From Closterium sp. Naga37s-1 (lineage: Eukaryota; Streptophyta; Zygnematophyceae; Desmidiales; Closteriaceae): DNA of 64,000 nt. The DNA lies in NCBI GenBank assembly GCA_947471745.1, contig CANJKZ010000008.1, positions 4,591,501 to 4,655,500 on the forward strand, given 5' to 3'. Under the pieces are notes generated by a model that made no database searches, was not told the origin of the DNA, and was given only the letters and a program-made list of their open reading frames with translations. The stretch's first letter is position 1. Each line of letters starts with the position of its first letter. This document shows positions 47,040 through 58,025 of the stretch, piece after piece. A program made the position numbers and the translations under genes.

Positions 47040-48988
47040 AATGACAGCCAGACAGTCAACTTGTTTCACCGTTTTTAATACCCACAACACAAAATTACAC
47101 TGGTCTGCCAACCAGTTGATTGACACCTCCACTACAGTAAAGTGTTGATTGACAGGGCAGCAACGGAAAGAACTAGGGCTTGTAGTGTAAGTTACTGTAA
47201 TGCGAATCCGACACGAGCGGGATTGGGTTCGAACTTCGAATGTGGAGTGTGGTCTTGTTGTTTGTGACTGTCGCTGGGGCGTAAGGCTTGCGTGGTACAA
47301 ACGTTACTCGTTACAGTCATACAAAGTTCTGGTCGGGTATCGACTGTATGTCTCAATCGACAAGGGGACGACGGTCGCTTTATCCCCGCCGACCGTCGAC
47401 CGTCGTCCAATAACTGATGGGCAGTATTACAAATAAAAGCCTCTCAGATGGCATGCCATCCGAAGACCGTATCAACCCCAAATACCATGTCACAATGTGT
47501 TTAGAGTTGATGCATCACATCTTGCATGCATTTCGTAAAAGGTTTGGTTTTTTTTTCCCAGGTAGCAAGCTTGCCGGTCGGAGCCAATTGTCCATTGAGA
47601 TATAGCAACTTGTAGTGAGCAATGCGTTTCGCTCTTCGTTCGCCGAGTTTGCCACGGTTAAAAGACTGTGAATGAACTCGAAAGTTAAAATTTCTAAATA
47701 TCCGTGAATTTGTGGGTGATGTTCATTGGGGTGTTTGGGTAACTTGCACAGTTGTAGATGCTTATCTGCATGTATGCAATCTCCGTAGCTGTAACCGATG
47801 TGCCGTTGTTGCACGTGTTCGAACGCATGAGGGACGTGTTTTCAGATAGGGATAAGCAAATGCACATGATAATGGTGGTCATCGTACTGTATGTAAAATA
47901 TAAAGATCGTAAAGAACATTAATTGAAATGTACAATCGAACTTGGGCAAAACTTCGCCTCTAATGCACAACGCCCTAAACGGTGCGTGCAACAGCAACCA
48001 CACAATGTTATGATGATGGGTACAATTTAGGTACGAAATAGAGACGAGAGTTTGTATATGGCACCTTCTATTCACAAGGTTGATTTCTTTTTAGCAGTTT
48101 CTATGTACATCGTATGTACAAACGTGTACCAAAATGTCGTCAAGCTCTAGTCAACCCTTACCATGAAGTGCTAACCATCCCTAACCCAAACTCCCATAAA
48201 TACGTCTCTTCCCTAAAACGTATATAGTTGCATGTCTACAAAATATGGCACATTCACCCATGGTGCCCCCCCACCCCCCCAATCTCTTGCTCCTCACTCC
48301 GTCGATCTGCCCAATCCACATCGGACTCCCCCAGCGTATATGCTGCGTGCAAAAGGATCACACGGGCGTGAGCCTCTGCAAAGCTACCCCTATAGCGGTT
48401 GTCAAGGTCCCAACCAAGTATAAGGAGAATCATGAACTAGTGCCCCTCCCCACACCTTTGTTAAGAGCCACCTTAATTTGAACATCCCCTTGCTGTCGTA
48501 ACCACTGTCGGAAGCTTCCCCCTAGGCAGCCCCAAGTCTGAAGAACCAATGGGGCGAAACGTACCCCCCTGTGCTGCTGCAGGAAAGGGCGGTAATCCAC
48601 TCCTTCCTCTTCTCTCGCACCCTGGCTGCATAGCCAAATGTCCATCCACACTGCCCATGCTGCTGCGCCAGCAGAGAAACGGGACCTACAACGCTCTCCT
48701 CGAGTGCATGATGCAAGTAGTGAAACAATCTCAATGTAAGGATGTGGTGCAACCTGCTTTATTTCTCGTTGTTGTTTTTTTAACTCGTTCGAGCTTTGTC
48801 GAACTTTGTTGTTTTTTCATTGCATAATGTTTTCTCGTAAGTGCACAATGTTACTATAGACCTAGCTACACCATGACCGTATTTTGACCTGCAAACATGC
48901 TCTTATTTGCGCTCGCGAACTCACCTGAACGATGATGCGCAAACAACTTAAACTAGCTCGAACCATGCATCAATGTGCACGACATATA
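47040..48988. other. unassigned AT-richer region
   Basis: No recognised gene. A plus frame at 48549-48827 and overlapping minus frames at 48473-48752 are open but lack motifs. The third GCATCAACC-type hairpin lies at 47470-47512. Confidence 0.4.
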
Positions 48989-49333
48989 TGTCAGAGGTCC
49001 ACTGGATATCCCCGATTGATCCTAAGGAAGGGTTACAGGCTCGTAGTCCTGGGGGGTTATGGGCGCACTGACCCGCTACTTAACAAGCCCTTTTATCCCT
49101 GTGGTCTAGTGACTGGGATTCTGACATGGTATCAGAGCGAAGGTCTCGGGTTCGAATCCCAGTGTGTGCACTTCGGGCATCCCAGTGCGGGGGGGTGTCA
49201 GAGGTCCACTGGAGATCCCCGATTGATCCTAGGGAAGGGTTACAGGCTCGTTGTCCTGGAGGGTTATGGGCGCACTGACCCGCTACTTAACAAGCCCTTT
49301 TATCCCAATGGTCTAGTGGTTGGGATTCTGACA
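48989..49333 (+). mobile_element. 345-bp TRIM/SMART-type LTR element with tRNA-like Pol III boxes
   Basis: Two 138-bp LTRs (48989-49126 and 49196-49333; TGTCAGAGGTCC to TTCTGACA, about eight differences) enclose only 69 bp. The interior starts with a perfect initiator tRNA-Met primer site TGGTATCAGAGC (49127-49138) and ends with the polypurine tract GTGCGGGGGG. Target duplication ATATA flanks the element (48984-48988 and 49334-49338). The LTR end TCCCTGTGGTCTAGTGACTG closely resembles the 5' half of tRNA-Glu and contains an A box (49102-49112); GGTTCGAATCC (49149-49159) is a B-box match. No protein is encoded. Confidence 0.93.
49102..49159 (+). promoter_or_regulatory. putative internal Pol III promoter (A and B boxes) across the TRIM LTR/interior junction
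   Basis: A box TGGTCTAGTGA and B box GGTTCGAATCC are 36 bp apart, a spacing found in tRNA genes. The tRNA-Met primer site lies between them where an anticodon arm would be. The acceptor ends do not pair, so this is not a functional tRNA gene. Confidence 0.55.
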
Positions 49334-49339
49334 ATATAT

Positions 49340-50909
49340 TGTAAAACAAAATGGGTCGCAAACAACTTGCAGACTACCAATCACAAAAACTTCAAGGAAA
49401 GTGGGCCTTGTGCTCAAGTAGCCGTGACACATGCAGTATCTTTTGCAATTCGTGGCATGTGTTATGATAAGGAATTAAGTGAACATCCATGTATGTAACA
49501 TCGCGGTGGTACTAGCGAGGAAACAGTTGGGGCATTGAGACCGTCGAAGGCAGATGTAGCAGCAAGGAAAAGGGCGGGAACAGTTTTAAAGGAGGTTCTT
49601 GCACCGGACGGTTTAGTCTCGATGTAATAGGGGAATGTACCCCTTAGAGTACATGGCCAGCTAGGTCGTTTCGTATCCCTTTTGCAATCCTACATAAACC
49701 TATGTATGCCTTTGTTATAATCACTTCTGTCATTTTACATTCACCCTGACATGTCACTTAAGCTCACATCCGCTGCAAACTACCTGCGAACAACCCTGAG
49801 GCAGATCCTGGCTAAGTCCCCCGTGGGATTGTAACAATAGTTGTATGATGACGACACATGGATTCTTCGCATCCCCACCTCCGAAAGTTCTTGCAAACCG
49901 AAAGTGGCGACTGGCACACGTCGCGTGTCAAGATGGCTCGAGGACCAGGAGGTGTGACAAATCTGACAGCTGAAGCTCAGCCCAACCATGCTGCGAACTC
50001 GGAGTCGACGACGACGATCAGTACCGTCACACTGGAGCAGCTACTACAACGACTGTCAACACTGGAGCGCATACTCTAGATATTGCGGAATGGCGGTGCG
50101 GAAACCTGACGAGGTTTCAGCTTCAGAAGCAGTAGGAGCAGCAACAGACGCCGCAACAACCACTGTTGCAGTGGTTGTCGCCACCTGTGAGTGGCCTTTG
50201 GACCCCTGGCTTTCCTTTCCCTTCTCTAGACCGCTCATCGTCTCCTCTTGCTCACGTTCCTACGTTTCCTCCTCCGGACTCGTCTCCAGCTCGCTCTCCT
50301 CCTTGGCCACGGCCGTCTCTTTATGTTGTTCAGTCCCTTTGGACCTTTGATTGCTCGTCACTCGTCTCCTGTTCCGAACCTCCGTTCTGTTACTTCGTCC
50401 TATCCCTCCTTGTTCTCCGCCTCCGTGTATCCTCCCGCCGCCTCCTTCGTCAGCTCTCACTGTTTCCTCCAACCCTCTCATTGACTACTACCGTACTTCT
50501 TGCCATGTTGTCTCATGTGTTCTCTCCTCTCTTGTCACGGAACCTACTGCATCACAAAAACCCTATGCCAAGTTTGGACGAATTTTGATTTCGATTGTCT
50601 TCGCGTAAAAAAATCCGGATTCAATTTGGACCGACGGTTGGAGTCATTTGATAGGAGCTCTGAGACACATCTCGCGACAACGTTTGGCTCGGTTCAAGTT
50701 CCAATTTGGCACGCGTGGTTTTCCGGATGACATTCGGGCGCAATCCGTTGTGTTGCAAATTCGTGAACAAATTAATCAAAACTAAATTCTGTTTTTGTTT
50801 ATTTTGGATATTGAGGATTTTTAAAATTGCATTTATTATTGCGGTTTAGAACAACCATTATTCAGCACTATAATCAGTCTTAGCACCAGGTCAAATAGCC
50901 TACGCACTG
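49340..50909 (+). other. unassigned; possible decayed retroelement from about 49857
   Basis: A plus frame at 49858-50079 encodes RGPGGVTNLTAEAQPNHAAN and TVTLEQLLQRLSTLERIL, reminiscent of retroelement gag starts. It is followed by a Pro/Ser-rich stretch with stops (50170-50500). I cannot assign it. It ends at the target duplication GCGGG (50910-50914) of the copia element. Confidence 0.25.
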
Positions 50910-50914
50910 GCGGG

Positions 50915-51042
50915 TGTGAAGAAACAGGAATGAATGATTGACTAGGAAATGAGTTGGGTACAAATATGAAACCCTAGGAAACTGTACCCCATAGTGTCTA
51001 CCCCACTACAGCCTAAACAGACTATAGCATATATGTTTGACA
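50915..51042 (-). repeat. 3' LTR of the 50915-58025 copia element
   Basis: 128 bp, TGT...ACA, preceded by GCGGG. The purine tract lies directly to its right. Confidence 0.95.
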
Positions 51043-51248
51043 CACCCCCATAGGCAAAGTGGGGGAGAACAAGGGGTCACAAGACCAGTCAAGCAAAGCA
51101 AAGCAAAGCAAGCTCAGGGTGGATCACAACGTCACCACACATTCCGAGCACAGGTTCAAAGGCCACAAGGCCAGTTCACATGCAGGAGTATATATAAGAG
51201 GTAAACAAGCAAGTGCAGGTATATATATAGATCACAGTACAAGTAAAG

Positions 51249-53520
51249 TCAAGAGGTAAGCAAGTGAGGCAAAGTAGGCACAAGACCTAGCATAGTACAG
51301 AAGCGCTGATGATCACAAGGCTGAAGTGCCTTGGTGAAGATATCAGCAGTGTTGGCCTGAGAGGCCACGTGAGCAAGGCGCAGCTGACCACGCTGCTGCA
51401 GCTCACGAGCAAGGAAGTAGCGAAGAGCAATGTGCTTCGTTCTGTGCTCCAGTCTGTGCTCCCGACACAAGGCCAGCATGACCTTGTTGTCTACGTACAG
51501 AACTGGAGGAGAAGGAGGCGGCTCTCCCAGGTCAGTCAGCAGGTAGGTGAGCCAGCGTAACTCCTGTGCAGCCATGGCCCCTGCGTAGATCTCAGCCTCA
51601 CAGCTGGAGCTGAGAACAGAAGAAGAGCGGATAGACCGCCACGAAACAGAGCCGGAACCAAGGCTGAAGGTGTAACCCTGTGACGACCGCTGAGTAGCCA
51701 GGTCGTCAACCCAAGACGCGTCTGCGTGACCAGTGAGGACCACTGGACTCCGCCCTCCAAGCACGAGCCCCATGCCCGACGTACTGCACAAGTAGCGCAA
51801 CACCCTCTTCGTGGCAGCCATGTGCTCTGGTCGGTGTCTCCCAGGAGCAACATAGCGTGCCAAGATGCTAAGAGGGTATGCCAGGTCAGGACGAGTGCAG
51901 GTCATCAGGTACATGAGGCAGCCAACAAGCTCTGGGTACGGGCCACTCGGCTCTACGGACTCATCCGAAGGCAGAGCTGAGAGCGAGTGGCGAGTAGACA
52001 GAGGAGTGGCCTGAGGCGAGGAGTACGTGAAGTCGAAGCGCTGAAGGACCTGCTGCACCATGTGTGACTGAGTCAGGGTAATAGTGCGCCGTGCTCTGTC
52101 CCGGGTGATCTGCAAGCCAAGATAGCTGCGCAGTTCACCTAGGTCTGTGCACGTGTGTCTCTTCTGCAGCTCGGACTTCACGTGGGCGAGTCCAGCAGTG
52201 TCAGCCGTAGCAAAGACCAAGTCGTCGACGTACACGAGGATGTAGAACGGCGGCAGCAAAGTGTCGGTGCGCAGAAACAGCGACGGGTCAGCAGTAGAAG
52301 GAGCAAACCCAAGAGCCGCAAGCGTAGTCCTCACTGTGTCGTGCCACTCACGGGGCGCCTGGCGGAGACCGTAGACTGGCCGCCGGAGGCTCCACTGGGT
52401 ACCAGGAGGAAACGACCCAGTGAAGCTAGGTGGGCGGCGCAGCCAGATCTCCTCATGCAGGCTGCCCTGTAGGAAAGCAGTGCTGAAGTCAAGAGAGTGA
52501 AGCTCGTAGTCATGCTGAGCAGCGACGTGCAGCAGAACCCGAAGAGTGGTCATCTTCGGGGTCGGGGAGAAGGTCTGAAAGTAGTCAACTCCCTGCCGCT
52601 GACTGAAGCCTCGAGCCACGTAACGCGCCTTGAAGACAGGCGGAGAACCAGGCGGCCGCTTCACCCTGAAAATCCACATGCCACTGACGATGTTCGCCCC
52701 AGGTGGGGGAACCTCGTCGACGTAGGTGCCTGTGGACTTCCAGGAAGCCATCTCGGCGTCCATGGCTGACTGCCACTGAGAGGAGTAGGGACCCTCTATC
52801 GCCTCTGCGTAAGAGCGCGGGGTCGGGATGTCTGGTGCATCCGGGTCTCCCTCAGGGGCAAGCAGCACGGACACGAGATGAGGTAAAGCAGCAGCAAAAC
52901 ACTGGAACTCCTCCTGCCTGTCCTCAAGGACGTCCGTGCTTGGAGCACACTCACCCCCGACGGACGGAGGACAGACAGACTCAGACTCAGCAACAAGACT
53001 AGCGGCGTAGTCTAGACGACAGTGAGCAGCGAAGTCGACAAGCTCGGCCACTAAGGCAGACGCAGCAGTGGACTCAAAGGAAGGGTCAGTGACAACAGTG
53101 GCCAGGAGACGCGGGACAGTAGGACTGGCAGCACGAAGAGAGTCAGACTCCGGGTCAGCAAGAGCAGGAAGAGAGGACTCTGGAGGAGACGGCAAAGGGA
53201 CACGCAGCGGCGCCGGGGAAGGACGCAGTGACATCTGATGCGTGCCCGGGACCGCAGGAGGACGCTGACCTGGAACACGACGACTAGTGCGAGCAGCACG
53301 AACAGGTGACGCAGGACGCGACTCAGGCTCACGATGCTCAGCAAGACCTCCAGTAGGACCAGCGTAGGGAGAAGGAGCAGGCAGAGGGGAGGCCAGCTGT
53401 AACTGTGACTCGGACTGGACAGGCGGTGGACACTCTAAGGAGGGAGTAGGACCAGAAGAAGGTGGAAGACCAAGAACCTGCTCAAGGAGCGGAACGAAGT
53501 ACGGCCGCGGCCGCGAAGCG
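51249..53520 (-). CDS. copia reverse transcriptase-RNase H (element 50915-58025)
   Basis: The frame runs from PRPYFVPLLEQVLGLPP through GMWIFRVKRPPGSPP, KARYVARGFSQRQG, LDFSTAFLQGSLHEE, VYGLRQAPREW and catalytic YVDDLVF, then RNase H HADASWVDD, SCEAEIYAGA, YVDNKVML and KHIALRYFLA. It ends LVPTLPHLLTS at 51249. It is about 90 percent similar by eye to the copy at 20400-23060. All catalytic aspartates are present. It is the downstream part of the gag-pol polyprotein; the shift from the upstream frame falls in the Gly/Ala-rich linker near 53530. Confidence 0.92.
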
Positions 53521-54200
53521 CCTCCTGAACCAGCAGGGACAAGCACCAGCACCTCCAGTGTCAGCACCAACTCCAGCAGCACCACCAGCACCAGCAGCAC
53601 CTCCAGCAGCTCCAGTAGCGCCAACTCCAGCACCCACAGGAGCACCGGCGTCAGCAGCACCTCCAGCTCCAGTACCTCCAGCAGCTCCAGCTCCAGCAGG
53701 ACCACCGGAAGACGCAGCAGCTCCGGCTCCAGTACCTCCAGTAGCACCTACTCCAGCAGCACCACCAGCTCCAGCTCCGTCAGTAGCCTCAGCACCAGTA
53801 GCACCACCAGGCCCAGCAGCTCCAGTACCTCCAGTACGAGCACCTCCGAGACCAGTGGCTCCAGAACCCCCAGCAGCTCCAGCACCAGCAGGACCTCCAG
53901 CGCCCGTAGCACCACTAGCTCCAGCAGCACGGCTCCAGCGGCGAGCAAACCACTCGCGCAACTGCTGTGGAGAGAGTGGTTCCCGCTGGGACGAAGCACC
54001 CGAAGGACCTCCAGGCGCAGCACCTCCAGACTCCACACGCGCAGGCTCAGCACCCTCAGGCTCCGCACCCCCAGACTCAGCAACCCCAGACTCAGCACCC
54101 CCAGACTCAACACCCCCAAAACTCAGCACCCCCAGGCTCCGCACGCTCAGGCTCAGCACCCCCAGACCCGGCACCCGCAAGCTCAGTACCCCTAGCAGCA
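53520..54200 (-). repeat. Gly/Ala-rich linker repeats of copia pol
   Basis: Imperfect 9-15 bp repeats (GGAGCTGCTGGA type, then GGTGCTGAG type at 54040-54180) encode a collagen-like linker between integrase and reverse transcriptase. The frame changes here more than once, which slippage would explain. The same linker is the breakpoint in the deleted element at 20052-23272 and the insertion point at 1955. Confidence 0.8.
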
Positions 54201-55978
54201 CCAGAGTCAACAGCTACCTCGACAGGCTCGACTGCGTCTACCTGGGACACACCTGAGGGGGCAGGACCCTGAGGGGGGAGGGGGTCTACCGGGGGAGGAC
54301 CTGGCGCGAGGAAGAGCGGCGGGTGGGGGAGGGGGGCAGTGCGGTAGGGGAAGAGACGGTAGTAAGGAACCGACTCGTCAAACGTGACGTCCTGAGAGGA
54401 CAGAACACGGCGCGAGGTGGGGTGGTAAAACTGCCAACCAGGCGCGTCAGGGGGGAAGCCAAGGAAGACGCAGGGAACAGCGCGGGAGGACAGCTTGTCC
54501 GCAGACAAGTCGCGGACGAAAGCTCGAGATCCCCAGACACGGAACGCAGACGCATCGCCAACCGTCCCCGTCCACCGCAGAGTAGGTGTGGTCTCTGGCA
54601 CGGAGACCCGGGGCCGGAGGTTGATCTGATGCGCCGCGTACTGAACCGCGAACGGCCACAGAAAATGGGGAGCAGCCGCATGGATCATGGACGTACGAGC
54701 GACGTCCATGACCATGCCAATGCGGCGCTCAGCAATCCCATTTTGCTGTGGAGAGGCCGGAAGCGTGAACGTCTGGCGGATGCCCTCCGCACGACAGAAC
54801 GCTCGCAGAAGGTCGGAGGAAAACTCTCCACCTCTGTCGGAGTGCAGACGCAGAACAGGAAAGTCCGAGCCGAAACGCTCTCTGAGCTGGAGACGAGCAA
54901 CGCGGATCCAGTCGATCAACACCTCAGTGACCTCATCCTTGCGGCGCAAGGGGAAGACTGAGGTGTAACACGAGAAGTCGTCAACCACCAGCAGGAAGTA
55001 ACGCTCGTGACCCTGTCCACGGACGTGGGCTGGGCCCCACACGTCCATGTGGAGAGTCTGCAGCGGAGCCTCTGTCGGAGGAAACTCGGAGGAGTGAGGA
55101 GCGGCGCGCTGCCGCCCCTCAACGCAGGGAACGCAGGTAGGGGCAGGCCCCGGGGGAAGGGGAGGGAGGGACCGGGGGAGACCAGAGACAAGGACACGAG
55201 AGGCCATGCCTCGGAGACAAGGCAAGGAGGGGTGACCAAGGCGGTGGTGCCAGAGGAGGGTCTGGTGGGACAGGAGGCGACAAGAGCAGGGGGCAGACTC
55301 AGGACCTGACCGAGACGCTGCAGCAAACACCTGACTCGACGCAGCTACCTGACCAGACGCAGCAAGTTGAGGAGACTCTGTGGTCAGTGTGTACAGGCTC
55401 GACCCCGACCGACGGGTAAACGTGGCCAAGTGGCGGCCCGTCCGAGCACACGTGCAGTGGGTCACTCGCTGACCCGCAGGAGTGAACTGGTCAACCCCTC
55501 CATCCTGAAGGTCAGCACCACTCACCAAGTTCGTAGAGAACGAGGGGAGGTAGAGACCGGACAGGGAGCCTGACGGGGCCGCCGGACACGGTAGGACAGT
55601 GGAGTAGTGGGCAAGGACAGGACCCCCAGAGGGGTCTGCCAAGGAGACTGCAACCGGCCGACTGAGCGGCGTGAGTGTGGTGCGGTCTCGAAAGAAGGAG
55701 CGGGAAGCACCCGAGTCGAGGGTGAAGGTGTGCAAAACCTGAGCCGACGCGGTACCTGAGAGAGCAGACTCACCAGCACCTGGAGCAGCAGACTCACTAG
55801 CACCTAGAGTAGCAGCCTCAATGCCCGGGTCAGGCGGAACACACACGTAACAGTCACCCTCAACACTAATAGACACAGCATACATGGCAGCAAGGATAGC
55901 ATCAAAATCAAGATCAAAGATAGCTACACCTGACTTGAGCAGATCACCCCAGCGAGGGATCTCAGTGGCGTCAGGGAA
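54107..55978 (-). CDS. copia protease and integrase (element 50915-58025)
   Basis: The frame begins near FPDATEIPRWGDLLKSG and contains protease FTLDSGASRSFF, GAG-pre-integrase LLWHHRLGHPSLPCL, the zinc residues with CVPCVEGRQRA, and an integrase core with MDVWGPAHV, LHSDRGGEF and QNGIAERRIG (D, D, E all present). The C-terminal part has FRVWGSRAFVRDL and CVFLGFPPDAPGWQF. No stop occurs across more than 600 codons. It ends at 54107 in the linker after a frameshift. Confidence 0.92.
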   Translation of the reverse strand, partial: FPDATEIPRWGDLLKSGVAIFDLDFDAILAAMYAVSISVEGDCYVCVPPDPGIEAATLGASESAAPGAGESALSGTASAQVLHTFTLDSGASRSFFRDRTTLTPLSRPVAVSLADPSGGPVLAHYSTVLPCPAAPSGSLSGLYLPSFSTNLVSGADLQDGGVDQFTPAGQRVTHCTCARTGRHLATFTRRSGSSLYTLTTESPQLAASGQVAASSQVFAAASRSGPESAPCSCRLLSHQTLLWHHRLGHPSLPCLRGMASRVLVSGLPRSLPPLPPGPAPTCVPCVEGRQRAAPHSSEFPPTEAPLQTLHMDVWGPAHVRGQGHERYFLLVVDDFSCYTSVFPLRRKDEVTEVLIDWIRVARLQLRERFGSDFPVLRLHSDRGGEFSSDLLRAFCRAEGIRQTFTLPASPQQNGIAERRIGMVMDVARTSMIHAAAPHFLWPFAVQYAAHQINLRPRVSVPETTPTLRWTGTVGDASAFRVWGSRAFVRDLSADKLSSRAVPCVFLGFPPDAPGWQFYHPTSRRVLSSQDVTFDESVPYYRLFPYRTAPLPHPPLFLAPGPPPVDPLPPQGPAPSGVSQVDAVEPVEVAVDSGAARGTELAGAGSGGAEPERAEPGGAEFWGC

Positions 55979-57175
55979 CTGGGTACGCCAGGCGGCCGAA
56001 GCAGCGCTGGGCGGCGTGCAGGCCGCCACACTGCTCTCCAGTGCGGTCGCCGGTGCGCAGGACGTAGGCACAGGGACCAACACCCCCATACCCCTGGCGT
56101 CCCGCGTACCACTCACGAAGCTGCTGGGGCGACGGGGTCTCACGAGAGCGTGGCTGGTGCTGAGGTCCCCGCTGCACAGCTCCGCCTCGACCAGCTCCAC
56201 CTCCGCCGCCACCGCCTCCGCCGCCTCCACCCCAACCGCCACCGCCACCGCCACCGCCGCCGCCGCCTCTACCTCCACGGCTGCCACCGAAGCCCCCACC
56301 TCTGCCACCACCCCCACCCCCACCCCCTCCTCCGCCTCCACCGCCACTACCGCCTCCCCCGCCACCTCCTCCAGCGCCCTTGCTCCCCTTGCCCTTGCCG
56401 TTGCGGCGCCTCCCGCTAGGAGCAGACGCAGCGCTGACCAACTCGGTGCCAACAAGGTCGACAGCAGCAGCAGAGGCAACGGAGGGCAAAAGGGGAACGG
56501 GGGAGCACCCCTCAAAGAAAGGGGTACGGGGGTCACCACGACAGGCTCCTACAGCGGTAATACTAGTCTCCGCTGCAAGGAGGCGCTCCTCGAGGAGGTC
56601 AACGGTGAGAGTGGTGGGGCAAAGAGAGAGGAAGTGGTCTCTGACCGAGCGAAGGGTGTCAGGGAGTCGAGTGACTAGGTAGTAGAGGGTGATGTACATG
56701 GGGGGGGGGGGGGGTTCTTGGCGCAGAACTCAGCAGGAAGCGCAGCTCGGTAGCGGGTGTCACTAGTGCGGAGGTGCGTAATGAGGTCAGCGACTGTGGC
56801 AAAAGCAGCGAGGTCAGGGAACAGGTACGGGAGCATGAGGCGGCTAAGGGCAGCAGTAGCAGGGGAAGAGTAGCGTGCAACTACAGCGTCGTACAGAGTC
56901 TTAGCACTCTTGTACTGACTAAAGTGCGCGCGCTCAGTAGACGGTAGGTGACTACGCACAGCAAGGCGGGCAGCAGCATCGCGCGTGGTCCACTGTGAGC
57001 GAACAGTACTGTCAGCATCAGCAGCAGGGGCAGTAGAGGCGCCAGACGTGAGATCGAACAGCGAGAGACCATCCTTGCTATCGCACTGTAGGAAAAGCTG
57101 CAGATCATCTATCCAGACCTCAAAGTCGACCGCTCGACCCTCAGCATCGAAGGAAAGAACAGTGGGGCTAGCCAT
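55971..57175 (-). CDS. copia gag (element 50915-58025), frameshifted at a G run
   Basis: Gag starts MASPTVLSFDAEGRAVDFEV at 57175 and reads through YDAVVARYSSPATAALSRL. At the 14-base G run (56701-56714) the frame shifts and continues as MYITLYYLVTRLPDTLRSVR, a Gly-rich stretch, QLREWYAGRQGYGG and CAYVLRTGDRTGEQCGGLH. A 7-nt loss relative to the element at 41815-43823 near 55985 shifts it again into the protease frame. The G-run shift could be a sequencing error or a programmed-slippage site. Confidence 0.88.
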
Positions 57176-57289
57176 GATAGCAGCAGCAGTAGGCTAGCAG
57201 CAGCAGCAGCAGTGCGACTCGGCTAAGCGGCGCGGCTAGGCAGGGCAGCGCGGCTCGGCAGGGCGGGGCGGCTCGGCGGTGCTCTTACC

Positions 57290-57800
57290 AGGGGCGGTTG
57301 GGTAGGCTACCGCGACTGGTGGGGCAGGGCCGAGGCAGGGTCGGGGCAGGTCCGGGGCAGGTCCGGGGCAGGGCCGGGGCAGGGCCTGGGCAGGGCCGCG
57401 ACAGGGCCGCGACAGGGCGGCGTCGGGCGACGGGGCAGGGCCACGACGGGGGGCCGCGACGGGGGGCCGCGACGGGGGGCCGCGACGGGGGGCCGCGACG
57501 GGGGGCCGCGACGGGGGGCCGCGACGGGGGGCCGCGACGGGTGGCCGCGACGGGGGGCCGCGACGGGGGGGCCGCGACAGGGGGCCGCGACGGGGGGGCC
57601 GCGACGGGGGTCCGCGACAGGGGGCCGCGACGGGGGTCCGCGAGGGGGGGCCGCGACGGGGGGCCGCGACGGGGGGCCGCGACGGGGTGGGCCGCGACGG
57701 GGGGCCGCGACGGGGCCGTGAAGGGGCCGCAAGGGGGCCGCAACGGGGCCGTTAAGGGGCCGCAAAGGGGCCGCGTAGGGGGCCGCAAAGGGCAGGGCAG
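57290..57800 (-). repeat. GC-rich leader minisatellite of the copia element
   Basis: A run of GGGGGGCCGCGACGG units (14-15 bp, about 20 copies) is flanked by degenerate GGGGCAGGGCCGG units. All six frames are largely open, giving spurious Arg/Pro-rich ORFs. The same leader architecture is seen at 1090-1745. Confidence 0.88.
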
Positions 57801-57897
57801 AGCGCGAAGCGCGCTTCGGGCAGGTAGGAAAAAAAAAATTTAATTTTGGTGGGCCCTTAGGAAGGAACGGTCCCACTAGGGAACCCGCTCTATACCA

Positions 57898-58025
57898 TGT
57901 GAAGAAACAGGAATGAATGATTGACTAGGAAATGAGTTGGGTACAAATATGTAACCCTAGGAAGCTGTACCCCATAGTGTCTACCCCACTACAGCCTAAA
58001 CAGACTATAGCATATATGTTTGACA
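57898..58025 (-). repeat. 5' LTR of the 50915-58025 copia element
   Basis: 128 bp, followed by GCGGG (58026-58030). The primer-binding site lies directly to its left. Confidence 0.95.

Larger units (their letters stand above)
50915..58025 (-). mobile_element. full-length Ty1/copia retrotransposon, 128-bp LTRs
   Basis: LTRs at 50915-51042 and 57898-58025 (TGTGAAGAAACAG to GTTTGACA) are each 128 bp with about two differences. Target duplication GCGGG flanks it (50910-50914 and 58026-58030). The primer site reads TGGTATAGAGCG (57886-57897, minus), initiator tRNA-Met type with one base missing. The polypurine tract CCTATGGGGGTG abuts the left LTR. Order on the minus strand is GC-rich minisatellite leader (57290-57830), gag, protease, integrase, reverse transcriptase and RNase H. 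At 7111 bp it is complete in structure, but frames shift at the G run 56701-56714, near 55985, and twice in the linker. Some of these could be consensus errors in homopolymers or repeats. Confidence 0.95.

Noticed and set aside
49090-49175. A functional tRNA gene
   Set aside because: A and B boxes are present but the acceptor and anticodon arms do not pair; the sequence is the LTR end plus primer site of the TRIM.
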